From Syngnathus acus (taxonomy: Eukaryota > Chordata > Actinopteri > Syngnathiformes > Syngnathidae), in NCBI RefSeq assembly GCF_901709675.1, contig NC_051088.1:14487693-14551692 (forward strand): a stretch of DNA of 64,000 nucleotides, written 5' to 3'. Shown one piece after another: positions 12,289 through 32,700 of this stretch. Position 1 is the stretch's first letter, and each line of letters starts with the position of its first letter. The notes beneath the pieces were generated by a model. That model saw only the letters and a program-made list of their open reading frames with translations. It searched no databases and was not told the origin of the DNA. Made by a program: the position numbers and the translations under genes.

Positions 12289-15227
12289 ACATTTTGATTA
12301 GATCAACTGTGTACTTTTACCTTGACATAAAGTGAGATCTCATTGTCCTGGTCGTTTGGTGTTGCTGTTGTGTTGTCCTGGCCAGGTGGAAAAAGGCTGT
12401 CCTCCATTTTTGAGGAAATCATCTCCTGTTGTCTCTCTGTCTGCCACTCCTGGTTAGGAATGAATTGTTGTCCATCCTCTAAGAGAACCACCCTCTTTTT
12501 CTTTACCTGGTAATCTTTCTTTTTTGAAAGAACTTCATCTTTAATGACTGACTTGAGTTCCTTCATCCACGCATCCCTTGCGAAATTGTCTGTTATAGCC
12601 TCTCTGATGTCTGTTCTTACTGGATTCTCTTTTTGGTGTTTTCCTTGTGGAGACACATGTGGTTCTTCTGGCTTCATTTTAAACCACGCATCATCTTTTT
12701 TCCTCGTGGACAACAGTATCACTTCCTTCTTTATCGAGTGTGTCTCAGGGCAAAGTCTCCCATTCTCTATGGCTTGTTGTGATTCTTTGAGCTTTCCATT
12801 TATAGCCAGTTGTAACTCTTCTTGAAATGTTATTTTGTCTTCATGTGCTTCTGACCTGCTATCTAAGGCATCTTTCGTTTCAATGTCCCCCGGCTCTTCG
12901 AGATTTCTGTTTTGACATTCGTCTGTCTTTTCACTCTCATAATCTAAAATGGTCACAGGTTCTGCAATCTCTTCTTGATGGAGCGCATCCTTCACCTCAT
13001 CACTTGGCTGCAGAGTTTGATCGTCAGCTATGACTTCCTCTGACAAGAGCTTCTCCCCTGGCAGTGTCACCTCTGACGCTGATCCTGCATCATCTTGTTG
13101 GGCGATTAAATGGATATTCTCAACCTGGTGGTCAAGTTCAATGTTGTTATCCAGCTCTTTCTCCTCTTGGGTTTGGTCATCTCCATCCATTTCCCCAAAG
13201 GAAGTCGTTTCTTTTTGCTCCTTTATTTCAGATGTCCCAAATCCTTCAACACGCGTTTCCTCCTCTGGCTGATCTAAGGAAATGATCGGTTCAATATCTG
13301 GTGGTTCTTCAGTTTCCAGACTTGGTTGGATTTCTTTGTCTGAAGCAGACATTGTGACGTTCCCCAACTCCCGCATCTCCATATTCAGGATCTCCTCCTT
13401 TAAGAAGTCATTGGCCGACTCATGTTCTGTGGAGCTGTTCATTGTGTCACTTGGGGTAGTTTCACCATCTTTCACGATATCAATCAACTGGCTGGTGTGA
13501 CTGGCTGCAGGTTCAACAGATGAACACAGAGGTATGATATCAACACTTGGATGTGAAGCCTGGCAGGGATCGTCGTTACTTTCCACCGGCAACTCAATGC
13601 TGACATCTTTCACGTGCTCCTCAAAATGGGTGGATGTTGTGGCAGCTTCCATCTGCCAATCCTCACTGGACGTCTTTGAATTATTAACGGAGTCTTGAAG
13701 CTCGTGGGAAGTCTCTACATTATTGTCATCTTGGCCTGTGGTCAATGCACCTTGATGGCTCTCTTGGGAAATTGCAGGAGCAGGATCATCTGTCGTCACC
13801 ACAACTTCCTGCGAGTTTGTAGCTGAGGCTTGATCACTGTGAGTTGCCTCATTCATTGTCTGTGCAATTTCATGGCAATTGGTAACTGAGGCTTGAATAC
13901 TGTCAGCAGATTCCTCAAGGGTCAGATGTTCGTCTTCTTTTATCAGATCCACACTTATTTGTGCGCTCTCTGGAGTGTTTTGTTCTTCACTTGTGGCGTT
14001 TTCATCTTTGTCATCTTCCAATGTAATGTTTTGACTGTCTAGATCTCCGGTCACTGTGTTTATGTCACGTGATGTTTTCTCTCCCTGGAAATTGCCCTCA
14101 ATCCCAAGAAGTTCTTCTTGCTCTCCATGCTCTTCTTTTTTGTGGCTGCCATGCCCATCTTCAACTGTTGTTGAAAGATGAACCAAAACGCTCGACTCCA
14201 TATTTTTTTCATCAGACCTTTCCTCGTCCCGGATGAAATCATTGGATGAGCTTGGATGATCTCCTGGAGGATCTTCTGGATGGTCTTCCTGGATGATTGG
14301 TTCTTCCTGGATGATTGGTTCCTCCCGTTTTCTGTTTTCATTATTTTCTCCTTCATGTCGCCCAAGCTCGTCATCTTCCATGCTTGGAATTTGACACACA
14401 TTTTCAATTTTGTTTGAATGCTCCTCATGCTGTTTTTCATTCTCCTGCTGACTCTTTTCGTCACTCACTTTAGCCTCTTCATCTTCACTTTCATAATGTT
14501 GGCTTTTGTCAACTTGTAAAACAGTTACGAAGTCATTCTGGCTTTCAGAAGTCACCATTTCTGTGTTACGTGGGGGTTCTTCTTGGATAATCTCCCTGGT
14601 TGCCGATTCCTCTCCATCTACATGTTCCTTTTCACTTCCTAAAACCAGAACATTGCCACAGGTTTCGATATCATTCTCAATGACAGTCTGGGCTTCTTCT
14701 ACATCTTCCACTGTTTGCTCTGTACTCACAGCTATTTTCAAATGCTGAGCATTTTTGTCATTACCGTCCTCATTATTGTTGTCTTCTTCAAGTTGCACTG
14801 CTGCTGAGAAATGGCACAAATTTCCATCTACTGTTGCCATTGCCTCCTCTTTGACTCTGTTCTCTTTATTAGTCTGTGTCTCACTTAAATATTGCGCTCC
14901 TCCTACTCCGCACTCCTCCCGTCTTTCCCGACCTTCCTCTTCCTCCCTTGTCATTTCGTTTGATACCTGGGCCATCGAGAGGATTCCTATTTCTTCCTGT
15001 TCACCTTGAACTGCACTTTCTTTTTCAGCTTGTCCATCTGTTGCCTCAGCCATTAACAAAATGTCCTCCCCCACCTCTTCACCAAGTTCAACGTCTTCAT
15101 CTTCCTCTTCTTCGTTCTCATCATTTTTGCCTCTTTGGTTGTTTGCATCTGATGAAAAAGTGACAGGGCTGTGGACCACAGTGGAGTTTGATAGGTCTGA
15201 GTTTGGCCAGACGTCTGACTGAGCCAT
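10036..15227 (-). CDS. clic6: Chloride intracellular channel protein 6 (parchorin-like)
   Basis: Member of the CLIC family of soluble/membrane GST-fold proteins linked to chloride transport in secretory cells. Six exons: 15227-12321, 11311-11202, 10952-10827, 10648-10542, 10467-10286, 10197-10036, giving about 1197 aa (human CLIC6 about 700). Exon 1 alone encodes 969 residues of acidic Glu/Asp/Gln-rich sequence. The conserved module follows: [10 protein letters not shown] with the active-site Cys at about residue 980, the putative membrane segment [48 protein letters not shown], and a C terminus ending [10 protein letters not shown]. The first ATG of the open frame is MAQSDVW at 15227; the frame upstream has no better start. 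The long acidic exon together with adjacency to rcan1, as in human 21q22, supports CLIC6 over CLIC4 or CLIC5. Confidence 0.9.
11314..11372. repeat. CA-rich microsatellite in clic6 intron 1
   Basis: Interrupted (CA)n tract immediately upstream (minus strand) of clic6 exon 2. On the transcribed strand it is a (TG)n tract close to the 3' splice site. Confidence 0.85.
12245..12285. repeat. (TA)n microsatellite near the clic6 exon 1 donor
   Basis: About twenty TA units, roughly 35 bases inside intron 1 from the exon 1 donor site. Confidence 0.95.
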
Positions 15228-16765
15228 TGGAAAATGACAAAGGATTGAACGGTCCACTTCTTGGATTGTAAATCGATCTAAGGTACTCAGAATTCCAGAT
15301 AAACAATGGATTTTCAAGAAACCAATTTTTCACTTCACAAGTTAGTCCAAAGTACCGATTGTCTCCGACAAGACTGTCAGATGAATACAATATTCCAGAT
15401 TTAAAATGGCAAAGTGCAAAACTGAAACTAGATGTAAATCAAAGTTGAAAAATAAATTAAATTAAAATTATCGTTCCAAAAGGTGATTAAAAGTTTTGAT
15501 GAATGTACCTTCCAGCCAGGTCTGGTAAGAGTCTGGTCAGTTTCAAGGTGCAATACGAAATACCTTTTGGATGACAAGTCAGCGTTGAAAACTCCAAATT
15601 TTGAGACCTCCACTCATTTTTAGGCATTGAAATTCAGGAGCTGCAGTCAGTCTTTCCCTCTCTCGCTCTCTCTCTCTCCTCTATTTCTCATGCACACACA
15701 TGCACATTCTCTCTCTGGAGGATTAAACCAAGCCTGATCCCCACATGACTCGGAGTTTAAACCCCAGCATAATTTGAGTTGAAGCACTACACCAGACAGC
15801 ATAGCTGAAAAGACAATTGGTAATTCAGCAGAGTGACATTTGACAATATGTCACTGGCACTGTAGTTATTCACTCACCTGACAATGTGGTTAAAGTTCCC
15901 AGGCGGTGGTGGTGTGAATGATTGTTTTGTTGCAGTCTGGACGTGGCTGGATGAACAACTTCTGACAGCTTTTTCCAGTCACTTTAAATAAAATAAAATA
16001 ATTTAAAAAAAATGAAAAAAATAAAAATAATGGCTAGTCACAAAAGCCTACCACATTAACCAAAACGGAGTGATTTAGCCAGTTTGACGTGATCATTAGG
16101 TGTGCTGTAATTCTGTCATACACCTTTTTTTATTAAGACATTGAGGAACAGCTGTCAGCATCTGGCTTGGAATATGTTCAAGTTTTTTTTTCTTTTTTTT
16201 CTTGTAGTTCTGGAAAATGGTTGATTTCAACTAGTCATTCATTATATTAAAATCGTGACGTCATGGTGAAACGCCAGACGCGTGGTGGAGACTGGAAATC
16301 AGCGGCTCCGTGGAATGACGCCACTTCCTCTATCCTCCACAGTCATTCAACAAACAAAAAAGAATACAGGATCGTACAGCCTGGATAATTGGCGGATTCT
16401 GTTAAATGGTGCAGTGTTTACGTTCGGTGTGGAAAAGAAGAGGAATTGACGGAATGGGACGGACTCTGCTCGTTTAGCGTCGTAGTCTCTGTTTCCTGGT
16501 CAGTTTATCCTGCGAGCTGTGTTCGGCTTGTAGCGGCTTTTGAGAGCGAACAGTAGTTGGCGTCGCTTTATATTCGCATGCGACCAGGTTGGTTGGAAGT
16601 ATTGAAATATACAGATAAATGTGATTGTAAAAATTGAATTAAAAGAAAAAGCTAAAAATTGGGTGCTCACACCGAAAGTATAATGGCTCGTGGGCGTGTT
16701 CGACGTCACAGCTGTCATCTGTCTGTCTGTGTCTCCAGAAAGCAAAAACTAAAAAACTAGTGGCA
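15228..16765. promoter_or_regulatory. Divergent clic6/rcan1 intergenic region
   Basis: 1.5 kb between the start codons of clic6 (minus) and the long rcan1 form (plus). A perfect palindromic CRE, TGACGTCA, sits at 16256-16263, and G+C-richer sequence runs from 16260 to 16560. A CT-rich tract lies at 15659-15685. Transcription start sites cannot be placed by eye, and non-coding 5' exons are possible. Human RCAN1 and CLIC6 are also arranged head to head. Confidence 0.5.
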
Positions 16766-25011
<8,246 letters not shown>

Positions 25012-26725
25012 AAGCTGTCCAAATAACCTTGTGATGTCATTCATACGGCGCAGAAGATGTGCTCTCTGAGATTTGCTCTCTGAATTTGGGAAGGTGCCTA
25101 GGAGGTGCTGCATTGTCCCGTTGGCAAGGAGACAAACTTAGAATCAGATGCTGTATTTGTGTCTACTGGGAAAGATCGGAAATTCTTTTTGAGACGTTCA
25201 GCTGTGTGATAACTGCTCTCCAATTTGAGGGTTTGGGATGATGGAATACCAGGTTTTGAAGTGTGTAAGACCTTATGTTCATGCTTCATCTTATGTTTGG
25301 ATACTTGGTTTATAGATTTGTTAGATGTTCTATTACTAACATGTGCATGAGATAAGCTTGTAATTGACAAGATTCCCACGCAACATAAATGCAGCATCAT
25401 TCTTTACAAGCAAGCTTCACTCAAATTCGGGGTGGAAAATAAATTGCTTATCAATAAAAATACAAAAGCTACATATTATACACCACCACAGTTCAGATTT
25501 CCATAGTGATAATTTAAGATGGTGGGTGTGTGATGTCACATCTTTAATATTATATAAAGTGTTTTGTGTGCCGTGAATGTGTGGTCAACGTGTACTGCTT
25601 TACATTCTGATACTGCTCTGAAATGAGAATGTAATATTCACAGTCTTGTCCTTGTCAATTCTCGGTGAAAAGAGGTATGGAAAGTGTCTGGTCTTTTCTT
25701 GTAAACTAGCAGGGAATTGTTAGACTTGTCCTATGTTTCATTCATTCACAGAACTGTCCATGTATGACAAACGCAGCAAGGCCTTTATCTGTGGTATGTG
25801 GCAACATGGTTGGCCTTTTCCAGCCATGGGGGGAAAAAAAAGTCTAAAACTGGACCATCTTTTTGATCAGAGTTTGGCTTTATGTAAGATGTGCTAAGAA
25901 TTGTATTCTGACATAAAAATCACTGTTGCTGAGCCTAAAAGCCAATAAAAGCAATGAATTGAGTATTACACCGCAGTGTTTCTCTGCCTTTTTTTAGTCA
26001 AAGCACCCAATTTACATGAGTACCTTACTACTCAAAACATGTGATTACTGAAATAAACGATCTTGTCTCAATTTGCTTACGTATCGGCTTATCTCTAAAA
26101 AATTGGCCCGTTTAATTAATTTATTACATACACACGCACACACACAAAGGGGCGCAGATGGGTTTTTGTAACTGGGGGTGTAACAGTAAAAATCCATTGT
26201 CGATGTCTTAATTGAAGTATATGGCTGAATGATAAATCATATATGATAAACCAGTTATTTGTCTGCAGTGCCAATCATCCACCAAAGCCGATTTTAAATT
26301 TTGTTTATGAGCTCAAGAGTACAAGCAAAAATTACAGAAATAAAAAAAATGTTTAATGTAGCTGCTACAAGAAATTATTTTTAAATAACAGATAAAGTGT
26401 TCTTGTGGTTTTCCTATAGTGAATCTACAAAAAAAAAAAAAAAAAAACTTATTTTACATTCAGTTTGATTCAGCAAATGCTGTTTATATCTGTGTAGATT
26501 CATCTGTGTAGATTTCCCTCATACCGTGACTACGATGGCGTTTTAGTCACCAAGACAGAACTATTAACTGCCACATGTAACAGGCGGGATAGTCAATTAT
26601 TTTGTTTTAGAGAGAACATTGGTTTGGATTTTTGTTACATATGGATGACGATTGGAAATAATCACAATCCGGAACGTGGATTCCGTGACCGTTCCTAGCC
26701 GGATGTCTAGCTGCACACTTTAAAA
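25012..26725. other. rcan1 3' UTR and son upstream region
   Basis: Contains the rcan1 3' UTR up to the candidate poly(A) site at 25944, an A-run near 26431, and the son promoter. ETS-like CCGGAA and GCCGGATGT motifs lie within 70 bases of the son start. No other gene is seen. Confidence 0.6.
25944..25949 (+). terminator. Candidate rcan1 poly(A) signal
   Basis: AATAAA 933 bases after the stop, followed by a TGTTTCTCTGCCTTTTT downstream element. An alternative AATAAA occurs near 25438. Confidence 0.6.
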
Positions 26726-29700
26726 ATGGCAGCCAACCTAGAGCAAATTTTTCAAGATTTTATTTTAAATAAAATAAAAGAAATTGAAGACCAGAATGTC
26801 GACAAAACGTATGTCAATAATTAGTTTTACATGCATCATAGCTACATTCATTTTGCAAATATAACGAAGTTTGAACGTGTTCGGTTCGAGCAAACCGGTA
26901 AAAGTGTCCGCTCAACGATTTTTACGGTGTTTATCCTCTCGAAACCTAGCTGTACTATAGTACCGTATATATCATAATAGAATGTTTGTTTTGATCAATG
27001 TCTTCAAAACATAACGTATAATGTATCGGCTTATTTTTAGGACTTAACGTGACATTTTGTTCAATAAAATTTTGCACAGCTTTAATTGTAATTGATTGCT
27101 GAAACGAGACAATCAAAATATCTCAATTCCATCGCATTGTTGTAATTTACAGTGTTTTGGGACTGCACTTCATTCGACTGCGTTTGTCTGTTCTGTTTTT
27201 TTAGTGTGGTCCTCTCGTAAAGCAATCAAATGTTTACATTTTACTACGGTATGATGCTTCATATGTCTTGTTTAACTGCTATTGCAAAGTCGATAAAAAT
27301 CAAGTGTGATTATCTTAATTTCGGCATAGTATTTGATTCAAACCATTTATTACATCCTTTTAAGTATGCCTAAAATCTTTCTTATTTTACAGTTGTCTTG
27401 ACAGTACTCCTCAAACTGTGGTTGCGTCCAGTGTAATGACTTCAGAGGATAATAGAGATAAAAATAGTGATGGCAAGAGTTTACATAAGAAACATAAGAA
27501 GCACAAAACACATAAAAGTAAGAAGAAGAAGCGGAAACGAGAGAAGGAGGCAAAAGAGAGCACTTCTGAATGCGGGGAAGTCTTGGACACTCATTGCAGG
27601 TAAAACAGCATACGTCATAAATCCTCGGCCAAAGTACATCTGACCCTTATTGCTGCAATAACACCAGAATTCAAAATGTGTTGTTGCTGTATTTTCATTT
27701 TAAACTAAATCTTGCCTTTTTTTTGTAGAAAAGGATCCCCAATAGAAAATGAACAGCCATGTAAGTGTTTTCTATCTTCTCCATATAAACCAGAAGTTTC
27801 AGTATCTTAACAGTTGGTATTGACTTATTTCAGGTGATCATGCCAGTAGCTCGAGAAGTCATAAGCACAAATCAGGAAAGAAAAAGAAGAAGAAGAAGAA
27901 GAAGAAGAAGAGGCATAAGGATGAGAAACAAATAAATTCATCTACTTCTGACACAAAAGAAAAAAAGAGAAAATGTGCTCAAAGCTATTTGCCAAGGCCA
28001 TGTGATGAGTTGCCTGATATCATCCCAAAACAGGTAAAAAAAAAAAAAAAGAGGCTTGACTGGGATCTAACAAGATTGATGCTCAAAGTAACTTGCAACA
28101 ACTCAAAGCTGAAGATAACTGACTAGTCTTTGCTCAATCCAGGACAGCTCCACTGGAGAAAAAACAGACGAGGGAAAAAGGAGGCGCTCCCATTCACATT
28201 CCAACGGTTCACATTCCAACTCGGAGGGATGGAGTTCTCGACCTGGCAAACGAAAAGCCAGATCTCGCTCACGGTCTAGTTCAGGGGGCCACCGCGCCTC
28301 ATCCAGGTACTGCCTACAAGGGACTTTTGAAAATGCTAAAACGATTAAAAATGTAGTTCTTGTAAATCTTAACCCTGGCTTTTCTTGATATTCTTGTATT
28401 TTCTGTATGCATCTGTGCATAGATCCTTAGACAACAGGGATGGTTTGGATGCATCTACAGAGTCCAAACAAGATGCTGCAAAAGGCATCCGATTGCCGTC
28501 TCCAATTCCTAAAAGAAGAGACACAGAAGAACTGCAAACAGACAAGCCAGCCGAGATCGCAACGGAAACCATCAGAGACAATTCAGGTACAAATTCATGG
28601 TCTTGTCTAATTTGAATTGATAAATAGATGTCTACTATCTAATTGACCTGTCTATCTAGATCAGGGTTATAATACTTGAGCACTTTTCATTGTTAGTTTT
28701 CATTCCATTTTGACTTTCACCTTTTCATTTCAGTTAGTTTTAATCTATTTTAGAAGAAGCTAAAGTTCTGCTTTGATTGTTTATTGTTCCAGTTTCAGGT
28801 TGTGCTGCACCTCCATCCGTGCCAAATCAGTCTAGTCGGACTCATCAGACAGGTGAGCCTGTCCAGCCACAGCTAAAGGCATCAGAACACATCTCGGCCA
28901 GTGCGAGGAAATCCCCTGCAAAAAAAAGACGTAAGCCATCCAAGTCCCCATCAAGGGGCAAAGAAGAGAAGTCAGCTAAGAGGCAGAAGGGGTCTCGGTC
29001 ACCTTGTAGGACTCACAGGACGAGGACGAGGACGAGGTCCAGATCCAGGAGTTCTTCAAGGAGAAGGCGATCGCGGTCGAGGTAAGTTTCCAGTCTACGA
29101 GAGAAGAGTTTTTGTAGGAGCAGGAGCAAAATACTTTATGTGGTCAATGCAGGTCCAGAAACCGGAGGTCACGGAGGTCACGCTCTGCATCACGAGAAGA
29201 GAGGAGGCGAACGATTTACAGCCAGCGAGACCGCTGGAAACGAGAGCCAAGCACCTCGCCTGAGCTCATCCTGCGCAGAAAAAGATCCCCTACATGGAAA
29301 CATGGAGCTCAACTTGACAGCTCTCAACGGATCAGTGAAATAGGTCAGATATGGCAATTTGGCTTTGTGTCCTTCATGTCTGCACAGTTGTCACCCAGAG
29401 CTAAGGTAAATTGGTTTGTCTTTTTTTGTTTTGTTTGTTGGTTTTGTTTTTGGTTTGTTGTTCCCCATGTGTGGGGAAGTGGTTGATTTCGGATTCATTT
29501 GTTTCCCCTCCCTCAATGAATGCACAAGAGTTGAATTGGGTTGCTTTTATGTTCCCCTCAGGCAAAGAGCAACTGCTAGAAATTGCCAAGGCCAATGCAG
29601 CCGCTATGTGCGCCAAAGTGGGTATGTCCATCCCCGCCAGCCTGAAAAGCTCCATGCTGCCGTTGTCGTTTCCAAGCATGGCCATGAATGCTGCTATGAC

Positions 29701-32700
29701 GGCAGGTATAAATATCAGTTGGAGAAATCATGTTAATGCTTCAAAAATAGTACATCATTCCCCGTGTCTACTTCACAGCCACCATGACAGCTGCCTTGTC
29801 CAACATCAACACCTTGTCCGCGTTGTTGCCACTGCCCACCATAACCAACAAACCTCCTGGTGCAAACCTCAACAGCTCCATAACTGCTGCATTGGAGGAA
29901 GTTAAAAAGAAAGTAGCCAAGCAGGCAAACAGCATCAGCATTAAGGAGTTCACAGATGTAAGTGCCCCGTACACTCCAGAATTCGCAAAAACAAAAAACA
30001 AAGCAAACAAAAAAATTGTTTCACAGAAAATAACTCAACCTAATACAGTTAAATTCAGTAGTCGTTATCTATTGACCTTAGCAGACTTACATTGGTTCCC
30101 CTTACAAGAGGGCTGCCAACAGAGCGAAACAAGTTTACAAAAGTGTGGCTAACTTGGCCATTTGGTTGCTACATTTAACAATTTTTCTCAACCACTGTAG
30201 CAACTATTTTTCAAAAAGTGACTTTCACATAAGACAAGGAGCAAACCACTGAATTTAACATAATTCCACCAAAATTTCACTAGGTGATGCTAAACGACTG
30301 CTTTTAGTACTTTGGCTTGAGAACAAAATAAGCTGTCAGCAGAGATAGGCTCCAGCACGAGCGTGACCCTGGTGAGGATAAGGGTTAAGAAATGGATGGA
30401 TGCTTAAAAAAAGAAGTATGAAAATGGAAATGCCCAATCACTGATATGCAGGGGCTCAATATATGCAAAAAACGCTGCAGGTTTATTTGAGCCAACAGAT
30501 ACATTACATACCTCTGATTTCAGCAATATGTGTTTTGTATTTTCAGAAGTGCAAGATGATTGTGGAAAGCAAAGGTGAATTGCCAGTGGCGGTGCCTCTT
30601 GTGCCAATCGAGGAGGACGACGGGAAACCATTTGGGGGATTGGTTCTGCGTGAACATAAGGCCATCAGCTTCAACATCAGTGTAAAATACACACACGTTT
30701 CACAAATGAAATCATGCAAGAAAAAATGTAATGATTACATCCTTGACCCATGCCCCGCCCGTCAAGTCAATAATTTTGCTTTTAACCTAGAAAAAAAAAA
30801 CATCCTTGGTGGATGGAATGAAAAAGTCCGTGTAGCAGCGTGAAGTATTGATTTTGTATCGTATATTCTTTCAAAGTAAATCAATTCTCAGTTACTCCTA
30901 ATGTGTGATAATGTGACTAATTATTAGGAAAAGGTGATTGGTAGTAACGCCAACATGCTCACCTTACAGAACACGACAGTACGACCCACTGCCCGAAGTG
31001 ATGCAGGCATGGCAAAAGAGTTTCCAGTGTCTTCAGGATCTCAACACCGTAAAAAGGTCTCAATAAACAATTTACACTTGCCTATGAGGGCTTTTTTCTT
31101 TTGTTTCACATCAAGTGATGCAGTGTTTTCTATCCAGGAAAGTAAGACATTGGACGCCTATGGAGATTGGGTTCCAGTAGAAAAAGCGTCAGATGAGGCA
31201 AAGACCAACATTCCCAAGACGCCAGTCAGCTCTTCATCAGTTACCAGTGAGACTTCGACAGCCGCAGAGTTGACGGGGACGGATGAGGCATCGGCGGCAG
31301 ATGACGATAGCGTGTTTCCTGGTCCCCCACCGCAGGTTGAGTTGCATTAAGAACATGCTTCCCAGTTACTCCTAGACACAACTGTTGAACGTCTTTTGTT
31401 TTTGCAGCCTGTCGACATCTCTCAGGCTGTGAGTGAGAGGATCAAGGCTCAGAGGCGATTGGCCGAGAACCCATATGACGTTAACGCCATTTGCATGCTT
31501 AGCCGGGCCCAAGAGCAGGTAGTAGCTATTTTATTATTTTCCTTTAATTTTTTTTTAAGACAAATTTATTATAATCTCTCGAGGAAAGATTCTATTTAGA
31601 TCGCTATTAGGGTTGCATATTAGGGTATCTTTACAGATAAATTATACTGTACTAGCAATGACCTGTCATACAGTGTGAAAAGAGAGCAGTTTTAAGCATA
31701 ATGAGAAAATGTAGTACCTAGTAGTAAAGTGATAGAAATCAGAGAATATTTACTTTTAGAGGCTGAAATCAAAGAATTTCGACCATTGTAAATTCAACAA
31801 TTACGCTAAACCATTAATTGATTGAAAATTTGGTGATCAAATAGTTGTCGGTGAATTTTCACACTTCTATAGCAATGGAAGCTGCTAGATATTTTCCTTA
31901 GGTTCCAATCCTCATATAAATAAGACACTGAGCACACAAGTCACTGGGCTCCCATGGTTGTATGTGGGATGTGAAATTACCCAAGCATCACCAGCTATGC
32001 TATTTGAGCTCATGTGTTTTCTTTTAACAGGTGGATGCGTGGGCCCAGTCCAACACCGTTCCTGGTCTTTTCACGGGCTCTACAGGAGCCCAGGTCCTCT
32101 CCTCAGAGGAGCTGTCCAACAGCGGCCCACAGGCTTGGCTGAAGAAGGTAAAAAAAGATACAACACAATGCGAATTTAAACCAATATGCACTCGCGCACT
32201 GGCGGAACATGCCTGTTGGTTAACAGCCTGTCTAATCCAGCTTGCATGTAACACAAAAATATTCAATGATCACTTTAAGAATGAAGGATGTTTAATACTG
32301 AAATTGTCTGTATTGCATTACACATACGTTCTACTGTGGGTGGCAAGGCAGGACTGGAGCAGAAAAAAATGAAAAATCATAATTAAAGAAAAACCCTCTA
32401 CTTTGGAATTGCGGACACGAGCCTACACTTTTCTCTTGTTCTGGTTCAGAATAAGGAGGGATTGTACCCCTATTCAGTACAGGGGTGGATCTATTCGATT
32501 GGTAAATGGGGTTGTTGGCCACCCCAGAAGTTTGACCTCAATAGGTTTCTTCCCTAGGCAATGGATAATAATACTATAACACTTGAATTGGTTGACCACA
32601 TGCTTCCCACTGCAAGTTTGATGTTCTCGTTTGCTATCTCAAGCTTGGGCCTGTTCTGATCTTAGGACCAGTTCCTCAGGGCAGCACCAGTATCAGGCGG

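Noticed and set aside
12544-15163. Several plus-strand frames of 70-95 codons opposite clic6 exon 1
   Set aside because: Shadows of the long acidic exon; Glu/Asp codons read as Ser/Phe/Leu on the other strand.
10036-15227. Calling the CLIC gene clic4 or clic5
   Set aside because: The long acidic first exon and the rcan1 neighbour fit CLIC6; the module alone would not separate the paralogues.
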